Below are positions 17,819 to 29,333 of a DNA stretch of 64,000 nt, one piece after another. The notes below the pieces were generated by a model. The model was given only the letters and a program-made list of their open reading frames with translations. It was not told the DNA's origin and did no database searches. Position 1 is the stretch's first letter. Each line of letters opens with the position of its first letter. The position numbers were made by a program, and so were the translations under genes. Source of the stretch: Amycolatopsis sp. 195334CR (GTDB lineage Bacteria > Actinomycetota > Actinomycetes > Mycobacteriales > Pseudonocardiaceae); the NCBI RefSeq assembly GCF_017309385.1, contig NZ_JAFJMJ010000001.1:1984001-2048000 (forward strand). Direction: 5' to 3'.

Positions 17819-18883
17819 TTGTCCCTGCGGTCCCTGCCCCGTGAAATCCGGCTCATGCGCGCGATGTCGCGCGAAGCGAAGCGCCGCGGCATCAGCTACG
17901 ACGAACTCAGCGACCAGCTCACCCCCGAAGAGCTGTACCTGTTGTCGGAGAACCTGCCCGACGTGACGCGCTGGGGCCTGGTCCCCGACGCCGAAATCAC
18001 CGTGGAGCCACCGGAAAACCGCCTGGTCGCCGCGGCGAGATCCGGGGACTGGTGGCCGGCCGCCGCCGCGCTGGCCGAGCGCACCGACTGGGACCGGCGG
18101 TCGGCGCTGGTGGAGGCGCTGGCCGAAGCCGCCGCCGAGGACAAGGACTGGCTGAGATCCTGGCGGGCGGAGGCGCCCGGCGACGTCAACGGGTTGGTGG
18201 TGCAGACCGAGGCACTGGTCCGCCTGGCCTGGAAGGTCCGCGGTGCGGCACCGGCCAAGGACACCACCGACGCCCAGTTCGCCGGCTTCCACCGCCTGCT
18301 CAACGAAGCCCACCAGAGCGCGGAACGCGCGTGCGCCGCCGCGCCGGAGGACCCCACGCCGTGGGTCAGCCTGCTCACCATCGCCCGCGGCCTGCGGGTC
18401 GGGCACGAACGGTTCCGCCAGTGGTGGGCCGAGCTGATCGCCCGCGCCCCCGCCCACCGCTCCGGGCACACCCAGGCGCTGCAGTTCTGGTGCGCGAAGT
18501 GGTCCGGTTCCGACGAGCAGATGTTCGGCTTCGCCGAGGCGGCCGCCGCCGACCACCCGTCGCTGGCCGCGCTCCCGTTGGAGGCCGCGTTCGAAGCCTC
18601 GTTCGGGCACCCGAAGATCTGGCAGGAACGCCGGATCCGGACCCAGACCGACGCGCTGCTGGCCTGGCTCGCCGAGGGCGGCGCCACCGGCCCGTACGCC
18701 CGCACCGAGCACAGCATCGCCGCGCTCGCCCTCGTCGAGACCAAGCGGTACGACCTGGCGGTGGCGCAGTTCCGCGCGATCGGCAGGCACGCCGACGCGT
18801 GGATCTGGCACTACACCGAGCTGCCCCGGCTGAAGTTCCTGCTCGCCCGCGGGGAGGCCTGCCGCAAGGCCAAGCGGCCCTGA
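17819..18883 (+). CDS. Helical-repeat protein of unknown function
   Basis: About 354 residues, all helical by eye, rich in Ala, Trp and Arg, with TPR-like stretches (LVAAARSGDWWPAAAALAER; TEHSIAALALVETKRYDLAV) but no catalytic motif. TTG 17819 is chosen because GGAG lies 6 nt upstream and the conserved-looking start LSLRSLPREIRLMRAMSREA begins there; ATG 17855 is an alternative. A cytosolic scaffold or regulatory role is only a guess. It shares an upstream region with rtcB. Confidence 0.75.
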   Translation: MSLRSLPREIRLMRAMSREAKRRGISYDELSDQLTPEELYLLSENLPDVTRWGLVPDAEITVEPPENRLVAAARSGDWWPAAAALAERTDWDRRSALVEALAEAAAEDKDWLRSWRAEAPGDVNGLVVQTEALVRLAWKVRGAAPAKDTTDAQFAGFHRLLNEAHQSAERACAAAPEDPTPWVSLLTIARGLRVGHERFRQWWAELIARAPAHRSGHTQALQFWCAKWSGSDEQMFGFAEAAAADHPSLAALPLEAAFEASFGHPKIWQERRIRTQTDALLAWLAEGGATGPYARTEHSIAALALVETKRYDLAVAQFRAIGRHADAWIWHYTELPRLKFLLARGEACRKAKRP

Positions 18884-18888
18884 GGCAC

Positions 18889-18927
18889 GGAAAAGGCCGT
18901 GGGCGCCTCGCACCCACGGCCCTTTCC
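18889..18927. terminator. Hairpin between convergent genes
   Basis: Arms 18889-18903 and 18913-18927 pair over 15 positions with one mismatch, between the helical-repeat gene and asd. Confidence 0.7.
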
Positions 18928-18935
18928 CTGACGCC

Positions 18936-20000
18936 TCAGCCCAGTTGCGGGGCCAGCGTTTCGGCGATCTCGTAGGTGTTCAGCGCCGCGCCCTTGCGCA
19001 GGTTGTCCCCGCACACGAAGAAGTCCAGCGTGTTCGGGAAGTCCAGCGCCTGGCGCACCCGGCCGACGTAGGTCGGGTCCTCGCCGACGACCTCGCCCGG
19101 GGTCGGGAACACGTTGTTCTCCGGGTCGTCCACCAGCACGATGGTCGGCTGGGCTTCGAGCACCTTGTGCGCCTCCTCCACGGTGACCTCACGCGCGAAG
19201 GTGGCGTGCACCGCCAGCGAGTGCGTGGTGACCACCGGGACGCGCACGCAGGTCGCCGAGACCTTCAGGTCCGGGATGCCGAGGATCTTGCGGGATTCGT
19301 TGCGCACCTTGAGTTCTTCGGAGTACCAGCCGTCGCCCTTGTAGGAACCGGCCGAGGGCACCACGTTGAACGCCAGCGGCGCCGGGAACGGGGAGTCCGA
19401 AATGGACAGACCGGCCGCCTCCAGCGTCCGGCGCACGTCACCGGCGGCGACCCCGACCGGCTTGCCCGCGACCGCCTCGAGTTCGGCGTAGAGCCGGTCG
19501 ACGCCTTCCTTGCCCGCGCCGGAAACCGCCTGGTACGAGGCGACCACCAGCTCCTTCAGCTCGAACTCGCGGTGCAGCGCGCCGAGCGCCGCCATCATCG
19601 ACAGCGTGGTGCAGTTCGGGTTCGCGATGATGCCGCGCGGGCGCTCGCCGACCTTGTCGGCGTTCACCTCGGGCACCACCAGCGGCACCTCGTCGTCCAT
19701 CCGGAAGGCGCCGGAGTTGTCCACCGCCACCGCACCGCGGGCCGCCGCGACCGGCGCCCACTCCGCGGAGATCTCGTCGGGCACGTCGAACATCGCCACG
19801 TCGACGCCGTCGAACGCCTCGGCGGTCAGCTCGATGACGGTCAGCTCCTCACCGCGCACGGTGAGCTTCTTGCCCGCCGAGCGCGCCGAGGCGATCAGCC
19901 GGATTTCGCCCCACGGCACGGATTCCCGGTTGTTGATGATGTCGATCATCACCGTGCCCACCGCGCCGGTGGCACCGACCAGAGCCAGTACAGGAGCCAT
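18936..20000 (-). CDS. asd: Aspartate-semialdehyde dehydrogenase
   Basis: 354 residues. It converts aspartyl-4-phosphate to aspartate semialdehyde with NADPH, the second step toward lysine, diaminopimelate, threonine and methionine. The nucleotide-binding GATGAVG (residues 10-16) and catalytic Cys130 ([10 protein letters not shown]) are visible. It starts 2 nt after the ask stop, forming the classic ask-asd operon. Confidence 0.96.
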   Translation of the reverse strand: MAPVLALVGATGAVGTVMIDIINNRESVPWGEIRLIASARSAGKKLTVRGEELTVIELTAEAFDGVDVAMFDVPDEISAEWAPVAAARGAVAVDNSGAFRMDDEVPLVVPEVNADKVGERPRGIIANPNCTTLSMMAALGALHREFELKELVVASYQAVSGAGKEGVDRLYAELEAVAGKPVGVAAGDVRRTLEAAGLSISDSPFPAPLAFNVVPSAGSYKGDGWYSEELKVRNESRKILGIPDLKVSATCVRVPVVTTHSLAVHATFAREVTVEEAHKVLEAQPTIVLVDDPENNVFPTPGEVVGEDPTYVGRVRQALDFPNTLDFFVCGDNLRKGAALNTYEIAETLAPQLG

Positions 20001-20002
20001 TT

Positions 20003-20521
20003 CTACCGCCCACTTCCCGCGTAGACGACGGCCTCTTCGTCGCCGCCCAGTTCGAATGCGTCATGGATGGCGCGCACCGCGTCGTCGAGCTGCGCGTCCC
20101 GGATCAGCACGGAGATGCGGATCTCGGAGGTGTTGATGATCTCGATGTTCACGCCGACCTTGGACAGCGCTTCGCAGAAGGTGGCGGTGACGCCGGGGTG
20201 CGAGCGCATGCCGGCGCCGACGAGCGAGACCTTGCCGACGTGGTCGTCGTAGAGCACCGAGGAGAAGCCCAGCTCCTCCTTGATCTTCTCCAGCGCCGCG
20301 ACCGCCTTGGGGCCGTTGGCCTTCGACAGCGTGAAGGTGATGTCCGTGCGCCCCGACGAGGTGTTGGAGACGTTCTGCAGCACCATGTCGATGTCGATCT
20401 CGGCGTCGGCGATCACCCGGAAGATCCGGGCGGCGGCACCGGCGTGGTCCGGCACCCCGGTCACCGTGATCTTGGCTTCGGAGCGGTCGTGCGCCACACC
20501 GGTGATCAACGCTTGTTCCAC
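20003..20521 (-). other. Candidate internal start for aspartokinase beta subunit
   Basis: An in-frame GTG at 20521 (reading [10 protein letters not shown] from the Val) is preceded by GAGGAG with a 6-nt gap. Translation from here gives 172 residues covering both ACT domains, the size expected for a beta subunit of an alpha2-beta2 aspartokinase. Inferred by analogy with corynebacteria. Confidence 0.5.
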
Positions 20522-21268
20522 GGGGATCTCCTCGATCGATCCGGCCACCGTCGTGCCCGGCTTGTCACTGTAGGAAGAACGGACTCGGATCGGCACGCCG
20601 TAGCGGCGCGCGTACTCCACCGAGCGGAGGTGCAGGATCTTCGAGCCGCTCGCCGCGAGCTCCAGCATTTCCTCGTACGGCACGGTGTCCAGCTTCCGCG
20701 CGTCCGGCACGATCCGCGGGTCCGCGGAGTACACACCGTCCACATCGGAATAGATCTCGCACACGTCGGCGTTCAGCGCCGCGGCCAGCGCCACCGCGGT
20801 GGTGTCCGAGCCACCGCGGCCGAGCGTGGTGATGTCCTTGGTGTCCTGCGCCACGCCCTGGAACCCGGCGACCAGCGCGACGTAACCCTGTTCCAGTGCT
20901 TCGCTGACCCGGCTCGGTGTGACGTCGATGATCCGCGCGTTGCCGTGCACGGCCGTCGTCACCACCCCGGCCTGCGATCCGGTGAACGACCAGGCCTGCG
21001 CGCCCTGGGCGGAGATGGCCATCGCGACCAGCGCGTTGGAGATGCGCTCACCCGCGGTGAGCAGCATGTCCATCTCCCGCTCCGGTGGAACCGGGTTCAC
21101 CTGCTGGGCCAGGTCGAGCAGTTCGTCGGTGGTGTCGCCCATCGCGGAGCAGACCACCACCACCTCGTTCCCGGCCTTTTTCGTGGCCACGATCCGCTCG
21201 GCCACGCGCTTGATCCGATCAGCGCTCTCCAACGACGATCCGCCGTACTTCTGGACTACGAGCGCCAC
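20003..21268 (-). CDS. lysC: Aspartokinase (alpha subunit)
   Basis: 421 residues: kinase domain with VQKYGGSS (Lys7) and [12 protein letters not shown], then two ACT domains ([29 protein letters not shown]) that sense lysine and threonine. It makes aspartyl phosphate. GTG 21268 has GAGGAGG 8 nt upstream. In Bacillus and Corynebacterium the gene also encodes a beta subunit from an internal start; a matching candidate is present at 20521. Confidence 0.96.
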   Translation of the reverse strand: MALVVQKYGGSSLESADRIKRVAERIVATKKAGNEVVVVCSAMGDTTDELLDLAQQVNPVPPEREMDMLLTAGERISNALVAMAISAQGAQAWSFTGSQAGVVTTAVHGNARIIDVTPSRVSEALEQGYVALVAGFQGVAQDTKDITTLGRGGSDTTAVALAAALNADVCEIYSDVDGVYSADPRIVPDARKLDTVPYEEMLELAASGSKILHLRSVEYARRYGVPIRVRSSYSDKPGTTVAGSIEEIPVEQALITGVAHDRSEAKITVTGVPDHAGAAARIFRVIADAEIDIDMVLQNVSNTSSGRTDITFTLSKANGPKAVAALEKIKEELGFSSVLYDDHVGKVSLVGAGMRSHPGVTATFCEALSKVGVNIEIINTSEIRISVLIRDAQLDDAVRAIHDAFELGGDEEAVVYAGSGR

Positions 21269-21400
21269 GGCCCGAACCTCCTCGCCGAGCGGGCCCCGAG
21301 CCCGCTCCATCGAATTCGACTCAGTCGGGGAGCCTACCGGGATCGGGCAGTTCAGGCGTGCCGTCATGTGGCCCCGACCACTGCGAATGGCCTGCTCGAC

Positions 21401-21406
21401 TAGGCT
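21401..21406 (+). promoter_or_regulatory. -10-like TAGGCT of leaderless gene
   Basis: TAGGCT ends 7 nt before GTG 21414. The same arrangement occurs before ponA2 and the LysR gene. Confidence 0.5.
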
Positions 21407-21413
21407 GGCCGGC

Positions 21414-22664
21414 GTGTCCAGCACCTCGGTGACCGACCTGACTGGCGCCGCCGATGCCGGGCGGGGCGGGAATTCCGGCGGCGCGCACCACCGCCGGCCG
21501 GACGAACGCCGGGAGAGGCTGCGCAGAGCAGGTTTCTTCCTGCTGCCCGCGCTCCTCTTCCTCGGCGTGCGACAGCTCGGCGTGGTGGTGCTGTCCGTCC
21601 TTTCCGGAGTGAACAACACCACAACCGAGGCCGCGCTGCGGTCGTGGGACGGTGAGTGGTTCCTCGGCATCGCGCAGGGCGGGTACGCCGGGGTGCCGCA
21701 GGGGCTGGTCGACGCGTTCGGCAACCGCAGCTTCGAGACCCCGCTCGCGTTCTTCCCCGGTTACCCGACCGCCGTGCGCTGGCTCACCGACCTCACCGGG
21801 CTGTCGCTGCCGACCGCCGCGTTCTTCCTCAGCGGCTTCTTCGGTGTGGTCACCGCCTACGCGCTGATGCGCCTGGGCAGCATGATCCGCGGTGGCTCGG
21901 CGAGGACCGGGCTGATCCTGGTGGTGCTGTTCGCCGCCTCGCCGATGGGCGTGGTGCTGTCGATGGCCTACTCGGAGTCGATGTTCTGCGCGGCTGCCGC
22001 GTGGGCGCTGGTTTTTGTGCTGGAGCGGCAGTGGCTGGCGGCCGGGGCGTGCACCGCGATCGCCGGGCTGGTGCGCCCGACCGCGGCCGCGGTGCTGTTG
22101 GCCATCGGCGTCGCCGCGGTGGTCCACCTCGTGCGGAAGCGGGAGGTCTGGCACCCGCTGGCCGGGTTGCTGCTCGCCCCGGTCGGCCTGGTCGGCTACC
22201 TGACCTGGGTGGGCACGCGGCTGCGGCCCGGCGCCGGCTGGTTCGACCAGCTGCAGGCCTGGACCGATCTGCAGCAGCGCGGCTGGGACTCGCGCTTCGA
22301 CTGGGGCGTGGCGACGGTGACCTTCGCCGGCAAGGCGCTCGGGCGGTCGGGGAACGTGCTGGAGATCGCCACCGTCGCGATCCTGGTGCTGGCGCTGGTG
22401 CTGGTGGTGATCGCGATCAAGCGGCGGCTGGAGCTGCCGCTGGTGCTCTACGGGGTCGGTGTGCTGGCGATGGACCTCGGTTCGAACGGGCTGATGAACT
22501 CGAAGGCCCGGTTGCTGGTGCCCGCGTTCACCCTGCTCATCCCGATCGCGCTGGCGCTGGCCAAGCGGCGGACGTCGACGGTGGTGCTCGTGCTGGTCGG
22601 GGCGGCCGTGGCCAGCGCGTGGTTCGGCGCGTACTCGCTGACGATTTGGCAGTATGCGATCTGA
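21414..22664 (+). CDS. GT-C family glycosyltransferase, PIG-V-like mannosyltransferase
   Basis: 416 residues with about ten membrane segments. After the first one comes [17 protein letters not shown], the WD-containing luminal loop characteristic of PIG-V/Mannosyl_trans2-type GT-C enzymes that use polyprenyl-phosphate sugars; [11 protein letters not shown] and AYSESMF are also family-like. It probably adds mannose to a cell-envelope glycan or lipid on the outer face of the membrane. Its TGA overlaps the ATG of the nitroreductase gene by one base. Confidence 0.78.
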   Translation: MSSTSVTDLTGAADAGRGGNSGGAHHRRPDERRERLRRAGFFLLPALLFLGVRQLGVVVLSVLSGVNNTTTEAALRSWDGEWFLGIAQGGYAGVPQGLVDAFGNRSFETPLAFFPGYPTAVRWLTDLTGLSLPTAAFFLSGFFGVVTAYALMRLGSMIRGGSARTGLILVVLFAASPMGVVLSMAYSESMFCAAAAWALVFVLERQWLAAGACTAIAGLVRPTAAAVLLAIGVAAVVHLVRKREVWHPLAGLLLAPVGLVGYLTWVGTRLRPGAGWFDQLQAWTDLQQRGWDSRFDWGVATVTFAGKALGRSGNVLEIATVAILVLALVLVVIAIKRRLELPLVLYGVGVLAMDLGSNGLMNSKARLLVPAFTLLIPIALALAKRRTSTVVLVLVGAAVASAWFGAYSLTIWQYAI

Positions 22665-23245
22665 TGAAGGACGCCGAGACGAGTGTGCCGGTCCACGACC
22701 TGATCCGGCGGCGCTGGAGCCCGCGGGCGCTGGACGAGACGGCCGAGGTGAGCCGGGCGCAGCTGACCGCGCTGCTGGAGGCGGCGCGGTGGGCGCCGTC
22801 CTACGGCAACACGCAGCCGGCGCGGTACCTGGTCGGCTTTCGCGGGGACAGGACGTTCGCCGGCATCCTGGGCGCGTTGAACTCGGGGAACCAGGCGTGG
22901 GCGCACCGGGCCGGGGCCCTGCTGATCGGGGCCGTGGTCACCGCGAACGAGAAGGGGGACATCCCGTACGCCGAGTACGGGCTGGGCCTGGCGAGCGAGA
23001 ACCTGGTGCTGCAGGCGATCGCGGAGGGCCTGGTCGCGCACCAGATGGCCGGGTTCGACCCGCACCGGGTGCGCCGCGAGTTCGACCTGCCGGACGACGT
23101 GAGCCCGCTGGTCGCCATCGCCGTCGGCACCCCGGGCGACCCAGCCCTCCTGGACGAGCGACGGCGGGACCGCGAACTGGCCCCCCGGCGGCGGGTGCCG
23201 CTGTCGGAATTCGCCTTCACCGACCGCTGGGGCCGGTCCTTCTAG
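22664..23245 (+). CDS. Nitroreductase-family protein
   Basis: 193 residues with the FMN-binding start RRRWSPRALDE, the active-site stretch EAARWAPSYGNTQPARYLV and C-terminal AVGTPGDPALL of oxygen-insensitive NAD(P)H nitroreductases. Its physiological substrate is unknown. The one-base ATGA overlap with the glycosyltransferase gene suggests translational coupling. It ends in CTAG shared with the convergent membrane-protein stop. Confidence 0.9.
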   Translation: MKDAETSVPVHDLIRRRWSPRALDETAEVSRAQLTALLEAARWAPSYGNTQPARYLVGFRGDRTFAGILGALNSGNQAWAHRAGALLIGAVVTANEKGDIPYAEYGLGLASENLVLQAIAEGLVAHQMAGFDPHRVRREFDLPDDVSPLVAIAVGTPGDPALLDERRRDRELAPRRRVPLSEFAFTDRWGRSF

Positions 23246-23691
23246 ACCCCGCCGAGCTTGCGGAAGATCTTGGCCACGATCGACGAGACGATCAGCCAGA
23301 AGATCGCCGCGATGCCGTAGTTGACCAGGACCTGGGCCTTCGGGTCGGAGATGTTGGTGAACAGGTCGCCGAAGCCCAGTGACAGCGGCTCCGCCCAGCT
23401 CCGGATGAACTGGGTGATGCCGTTGTCCGGGTTCGCGCCGCCGACGGTCAGGATCACGTGGACCGCCAGCACCAGCGCGAAGACGAGGCCGATCCAGCGG
23501 ACCACCGCGGCCAGCACGCTGCCGGTCTTCGCCCTGGTCGCGCGCCAGTTCGACCGGCGGCGCTCCTCGGCCGCCACCACCTCTTCGTCACGGAACATCT
23601 CCGCGCGCGCCGGCGTGCCCGCGACCGGCGGCAACGCCTGCGTCGGGGCCTCTTCCTCGGCCTTCGCGGACCTCTCGGAGTGCTCTCCCAT
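23242..23691 (-). CDS. Small membrane protein, unknown function
   Basis: 149 residues: a charged cytoplasmic N-terminus (about 60 residues), a membrane segment (VVRWIGLVFALVLAVHVILTV), an extracytoplasmic loop (NPDNGITQFIRSWAEPLSLG) and a second membrane segment near the C-terminus (VNYGIAAIFWLIVSSIVAKI). The loop-plus-TM pattern is common in actinobacteria, but no function can be assigned. It is divergent from leuA. Confidence 0.8.
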   Translation of the reverse strand: MGEHSERSAKAEEEAPTQALPPVAGTPARAEMFRDEEVVAAEERRRSNWRATRAKTGSVLAAVVRWIGLVFALVLAVHVILTVGGANPDNGITQFIRSWAEPLSLGFGDLFTNISDPKAQVLVNYGIAAIFWLIVSSIVAKIFRKLGGV

Positions 23692-23750
23692 GACTGGCAG
23701 TTTCGCACGCGGACCGGGGTCGAGGCTACTTGTGAGTAACTGCCGCGGGT

Positions 23751-25709
<1,959 letters not shown>

Positions 25710-25711
25710 CC

Positions 25712-26716
25712 GTGCGCGCCGAGCGACTGGTCGCCCTGCTGTTCACCCTGCAGCGCAAGCGGGGCGCGACGGCGGCGGAACTGGCCGGTGAGCTCGGCGT
25801 GTCCGAGCGCACCATGCACCGCGACCTGGCCGCGCTCCGCGACGCGGGCGTTCCACTGTGGACGGAGCAGGGGCGCAACGGCGGGGTGCGGCTGGTCGAC
25901 GGCTGGCGGGCGCGCCTGGACGGGCTGACCTCGCGCGAGGCGGTGGCGATCTTCGCCTTCGGGGTGCCGGAGGCGCTGGGCGCGCTCGGCCTCGGGACCG
26001 CGGTGTCGGCCGCGCACGCGAAGGTGTCGGCGAGCCTGCCGAAGGAGTTGCGCGAGCAGGCGGAACACGTGGCCGGGCGCTTCCACCTGGATGCGCCCGG
26101 CTGGTTCCGCGGGGAGGACTCGGCGGGTGCGCTGGCGACGGTGACCCGGGCGGTCTGGGAGTCGCGGCAGCTCCGGGTGACGTACCGGCGGCGGGACAAG
26201 CTGGCCGAGCGGTTGCTGGAACCGCTCGGCCTGGTGCTGAAGGCGGGGGTTTGGTACCTCGTCGCCCGCGTCCCGGAGGACGACGCGCTGCGGACGTACC
26301 GGGTTGGGCGGATCAGCGAGGCGGAGCTGCTGGACCAGCGGTTCGCGCGGCCTGCGGACTTCGACCTGGCGGCCTGGTGGCGCGAATCCTCGGCGGCTTT
26401 CGAACAGTTCGCCATGAAGATCGAGGTGACGCTGCGGTTGAGCCAGCGCGCCTTCCGGCAACTGCCGCGGGTGCTGGGGCCGGAGTCCATGCCGTCGGCG
26501 CTGCTGGCCCGGCACGATCTCCCGGACGGCTGGATCGAGGCGCGCCTGGCGATGGAAACCGAGGAGATCGCGATCGGCCAGCTGGTGTCGCTGGGCGGTG
26601 ACGTCGAGGTGGTCTCCCCGCCCTCGGTTCGAGCGGGACTGGCCGAGATCGGCACGCAGATGGCCGCGCGGAACGCTCCGAGACCGGCCGTTGCCGATCA
26701 GGCCGACCATGCGTAG
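25712..26716 (+). CDS. HTH/WYL-domain transcriptional regulator
   Basis: 334 residues: DeoR-like winged helix (RGATAAELAGELGVSERTMHRDLAALRDAGVPL, quoted in part) at the N-terminus and a WYL-type sensor domain (LEPLGLVLKAGVWYLVARVPEDD) followed by the WCX extension. Such proteins bind nucleic acid or nucleotide ligands and regulate transcription. GTG 25712 is 2 nt after the leuA stop, so it may be co-transcribed; a link to leucine synthesis is not otherwise supported. Confidence 0.88.
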   Translation: MRAERLVALLFTLQRKRGATAAELAGELGVSERTMHRDLAALRDAGVPLWTEQGRNGGVRLVDGWRARLDGLTSREAVAIFAFGVPEALGALGLGTAVSAAHAKVSASLPKELREQAEHVAGRFHLDAPGWFRGEDSAGALATVTRAVWESRQLRVTYRRRDKLAERLLEPLGLVLKAGVWYLVARVPEDDALRTYRVGRISEAELLDQRFARPADFDLAAWWRESSAAFEQFAMKIEVTLRLSQRAFRQLPRVLGPESMPSALLARHDLPDGWIEARLAMETEEIAIGQLVSLGGDVEVVSPPSVRAGLAEIGTQMAARNAPRPAVADQADHA

Positions 26717-26740
26717 CATATATGTCACACATGGCGGGAG
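26717..26740 (+). promoter_or_regulatory. Operator-like region of XRE gene
   Basis: An A/T-rich patch has the palindrome CATATATG (26717-26724), an overlapping ATGT-CAC-ACAT dyad (26722-26732) and then the ribosome site GGGAGG (26735-26740). This is typical of an autoregulated antitoxin promoter. Confidence 0.45.
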
Positions 26741-26746
26741 GTGTTC

Positions 26747-27154
26747 ATGATGGCCACGCGTTCCCAGTTCTGGGACGACCTGCTCGACGATCTCCGGGAC
26801 CCGGAGTTGCTGCGCGCCTACATCGTCGAGAGCGTCCGGATCGAGACCGTCGACCGCCTGATCAACGGCTTGGACCAGGCTCGTCAGGACGATGAGCTGA
26901 GCAAGGCCGACCTGGCCAGGGCCATCAGCGAAACCCCTTCCGTGGTGCGGCGGCTGCTGTCGACGCCAGGGCAGCGCAACCCCACGATCGGCACACTGGC
27001 CGAGGTCGCGGCGGCCCTCGGCCTCCGCATCACGCTGGAACCGCTCGCGGCCGAAGAGCAGGCCAGGGTCACCAGGCCGCTGCGGACCGGAATGACGGAC
27101 GAGCCGGAAAAGGTCGCCAAGGACATCGTCGATCGACGCGCACTGATCAGCTGA
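26747..27154 (+). CDS. XRE-family HTH protein, antitoxin-like
   Basis: About 135 residues. The centre holds a helix-turn-helix (LSKADLARAISETPSVVRRL ... TIGTLAEVAAALGLRITLEP) of the type found in HigA-like antitoxins. ATG 26747 is placed 6 nt after GGGAGG. Its 3' end overlaps by 8 nt the end of a convergent, frameshifted Gp49/HigB-like toxin gene, suggesting a toxin-antitoxin remnant with an unusual convergent layout. Confidence 0.75.
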   Translation: MMATRSQFWDDLLDDLRDPELLRAYIVESVRIETVDRLINGLDQARQDDELSKADLARAISETPSVVRRLLSTPGQRNPTIGTLAEVAAALGLRITLEPLAAEEQARVTRPLRTGMTDEPEKVAKDIVDRRALIS

Positions 27155-27610
27155 TGGAGCGCGGGTTGCGCTGTCGGTATTCGACCCCGAGGGCGCGGAC
27201 GGCGGCGTAGTCGGCATCCCTGAGTTCTGTCCGGAATGGTTTGTCACGCCCGTCCACGACCACCAGCAGGGCTTGTCCACCCCTTCGGCTTCGTAGTCGA
27301 GCAGGCAGAACAGCCGGTAGTGGTGCCTTCTCGGCCCGTCGCAGCGCACCTCGAACCAGCCGGTCATCTCGCCGTGCATCGCCTCCCACAAACCGCCACC
27401 GGCGAAGCGCTTGGGTGGCGCCGCGGCGACCGCGACCAGCACCGCCTGCATCTTCACCCGCACCTTGCCGGGACAGACCTGCCGGAGGAAATCGCGGCCG
27501 GGCGTGGCCTCGCCGGGGTCGTCATCGGGGTGGCGGGTGAAATAGACGATGTCATGGGCGTCGTCGGAGGATGGGCCGGTACGGATCACCGGCACCTTCT
27601 TCTTCACCAT
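27147..27610 (-). pseudogene. Frameshifted HigB/Gp49-like toxin gene
   Basis: Two reading frames together spell one RelE/HigB-type protein of about 154 residues. From ATG 27610 the first frame runs through LWEAMHGEMTGWFEVRCDG and HHYRLFCLLDYEAEGVDKP, then turns to nonsense; the second frame continues with LLVVVDGRDKPFRTELRDAD and YAAVRALGVEYRQRNPRSIS. One C appears missing in the AAGCCCTGCTG stretch near 27270-27272. Such proteins are ribosome-dependent mRNA interferases. Either a true inactivating deletion or an assembly error explains it. Confidence 0.75.
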
Positions 27611-27739
27611 CACCGCGACAACGGTAGGGACCCGACATTTCGCGGGATTGCGGCGGGGGCGGACACCGCGCAACCGCGCAATACCCGCCCCGACCTAGGG
27701 AAACCTCATGAATCCCGACGTAAACCACGCATCGGGGTG

Positions 27740-28657
27740 TTACCGGTACCCGGTGGCGTCGGCGGGTTTGCCGACCGATTCCACCTCCACGATGTACCGC
27801 CACGCGTCCGGGCGGCTGCCGTCCACGTCGTCGATCGAGTACAGCTGGGCCAGCTGGCCGCTGCTCACCGTCTTACCGGCGAACCGGCCGTGGTCCGGGT
27901 CGGCGACCAGTGCCGCGACCGTCCGGCCCGCGAACGTCGGGGTTTCCGAGATGACGAAGTGCGGGTGCTCCTGACAAGCGTCCCGCCAGTTCTCCTCCGT
28001 GACGCCGAAGGCTTCCAGCATCGCCTCCGAACGCAACCACCCCGGTGTGAACCCGATCGCCGTGCACCCGTACGGCTCCAGCTCCGCCGCCTGCCCGATC
28101 GCCAGCAGGTGCCCGGTCGCCTTCGCCACGTAGTACGGCAGCGTCGTCCCCGTGCGGTAGTTCGCGTTGTACTCCTGCGTCCCGTCGGTCATCTCCACCA
28201 CCACCCCACCCGGCTGCCGGATCATCAGCGGCAGCAGGTGGTGACTGGTGATCAGGTGCGAGTGCACGCCCAACTGCAGCTGGCGCAACCCGTTCTCCAG
28301 GTTGTGCTTCCAGATCGGCGCGTCCCACTCCAGGTAACCGTCGCCACCCCAGAGGCCGTTGACCAGGATGTCCAGCTTGCCCTGCTCGCGATCGACCCTG
28401 GCGGCCAGTTCCGCCACCTGCGTGCTCTCCAGGTGGTCCACCCGGATCGCGATCGCCTTGCCCCCGGCCGCCTCCACCAACTCCGCGGTGTCCTCGATGG
28501 ACTCCGGACGGTCCACTTCGGACCTCTGCGTCCTGGTGGTGCGGCCCGTGACGTACACCGTCGCCCCCAGGCGGCCGAGTTCGACGGCGATCGCCCGGCT
28601 CGTGCCGCGCGTCGCCCCGGCGACCACCGCGACCTTGCCCGACAGTGCTGCTCCCAT
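27740..28657 (-). CDS. Short-chain dehydrogenase/reductase
   Basis: 305 residues with a Rossmann fold (VAVVAGATRGTSRAIAVELG), an LVNGLWGGDGY stretch at the usual NAG position and the catalytic pair in YYVAKATG. The glycine motif is atypical: the third glycine of TGxxxGxG is replaced by Ser. ATG 28657 has AAGGAG upstream. The substrate is unknown. It is divergent from the DedA gene. Confidence 0.87.
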   Translation of the reverse strand: MGAALSGKVAVVAGATRGTSRAIAVELGRLGATVYVTGRTTRTQRSEVDRPESIEDTAELVEAAGGKAIAIRVDHLESTQVAELAARVDREQGKLDILVNGLWGGDGYLEWDAPIWKHNLENGLRQLQLGVHSHLITSHHLLPLMIRQPGGVVVEMTDGTQEYNANYRTGTTLPYYVAKATGHLLAIGQAAELEPYGCTAIGFTPGWLRSEAMLEAFGVTEENWRDACQEHPHFVISETPTFAGRTVAALVADPDHGRFAGKTVSSGQLAQLYSIDDVDGSRPDAWRYIVEVESVGKPADATGYR

Positions 28658-28778
28658 GCCTGCTCCTTCTCGTGCGTTCCGACGAGGACCAGCATCGAAC
28701 CGAACCATGACAGAACCTGGCATGGTTTCCGCGAAACCACCTGAGACGGCTCTCAGTGCGGCTCACGTTGAGTTTGGT

Positions 28779-29333
28779 GTGGACGTTGCCCTGCTGGCGC
28801 TGTTCGTGATCGCGGTGGTGCCCCTGCTCCCGACCGAGGTCGCGCTGATCGGCATGGCCGCGACCGTGGCGCAGAGCGACGAGTCCCTCCTCCCGGTGTT
28901 CACCGTCGCCGCAATCGGCTGCCTCGTTTCGGACCAGCTCGTCTACCTGGCGGGCGCCCGCGGTACGGGCCTCGTCGACCGGCTGAGAAGCAGGCCCAGC
29001 GTGGCGAACGGCCTCCACCGCCTGGCCGAGGCGAGTACCCGGCACCCCCGCGCGCCGCTGGTGCTCATCCGCTGGCTGCCCGGCGGCGGCACGATCGGCG
29101 CGCTGGTGGCTGGGGCCCTGCGCTGGCCGTTCCGGCACTTCTTCGTCGCGTCGGCGATCGGGGTCACGCTCTGGTGCGCCTACATCGCCACGATCGGGTA
29201 CGTGGGCGGCAGCCTGATCGACGAACCGGTCTTCGGGCTACTCGCCTCGCTCGCCGTGGCGGTCGGGCTGGGCTCGTTGATCGCCCTGGTCGACCGGCTC
29301 CGGCAGGGTCGTCGCGGCGACCTCGGCGTGTAG
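28779..29333 (+). CDS. DedA/SNARE-associated membrane protein
   Basis: About 184 residues with several membrane segments and the DedA signature RWLPGGGTIGALVAGALRWP followed by FRHFFVASAIGVTLWCAY. DedA proteins are flippase-like carriers for undecaprenyl phosphate or phospholipids. The start is uncertain: GTG 28779 lies just before the first membrane segment, but ATG 28707 is in frame and would add 24 residues. CTGAG/CTCAG arms at 28741-28756 may be an operator. Its last 96 nt overlap the convergent LysR gene. Confidence 0.8.
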   Translation: MDVALLALFVIAVVPLLPTEVALIGMAATVAQSDESLLPVFTVAAIGCLVSDQLVYLAGARGTGLVDRLRSRPSVANGLHRLAEASTRHPRAPLVLIRWLPGGGTIGALVAGALRWPFRHFFVASAIGVTLWCAYIATIGYVGGSLIDEPVFGLLASLAVAVGLGSLIALVDRLRQGRRGDLGV

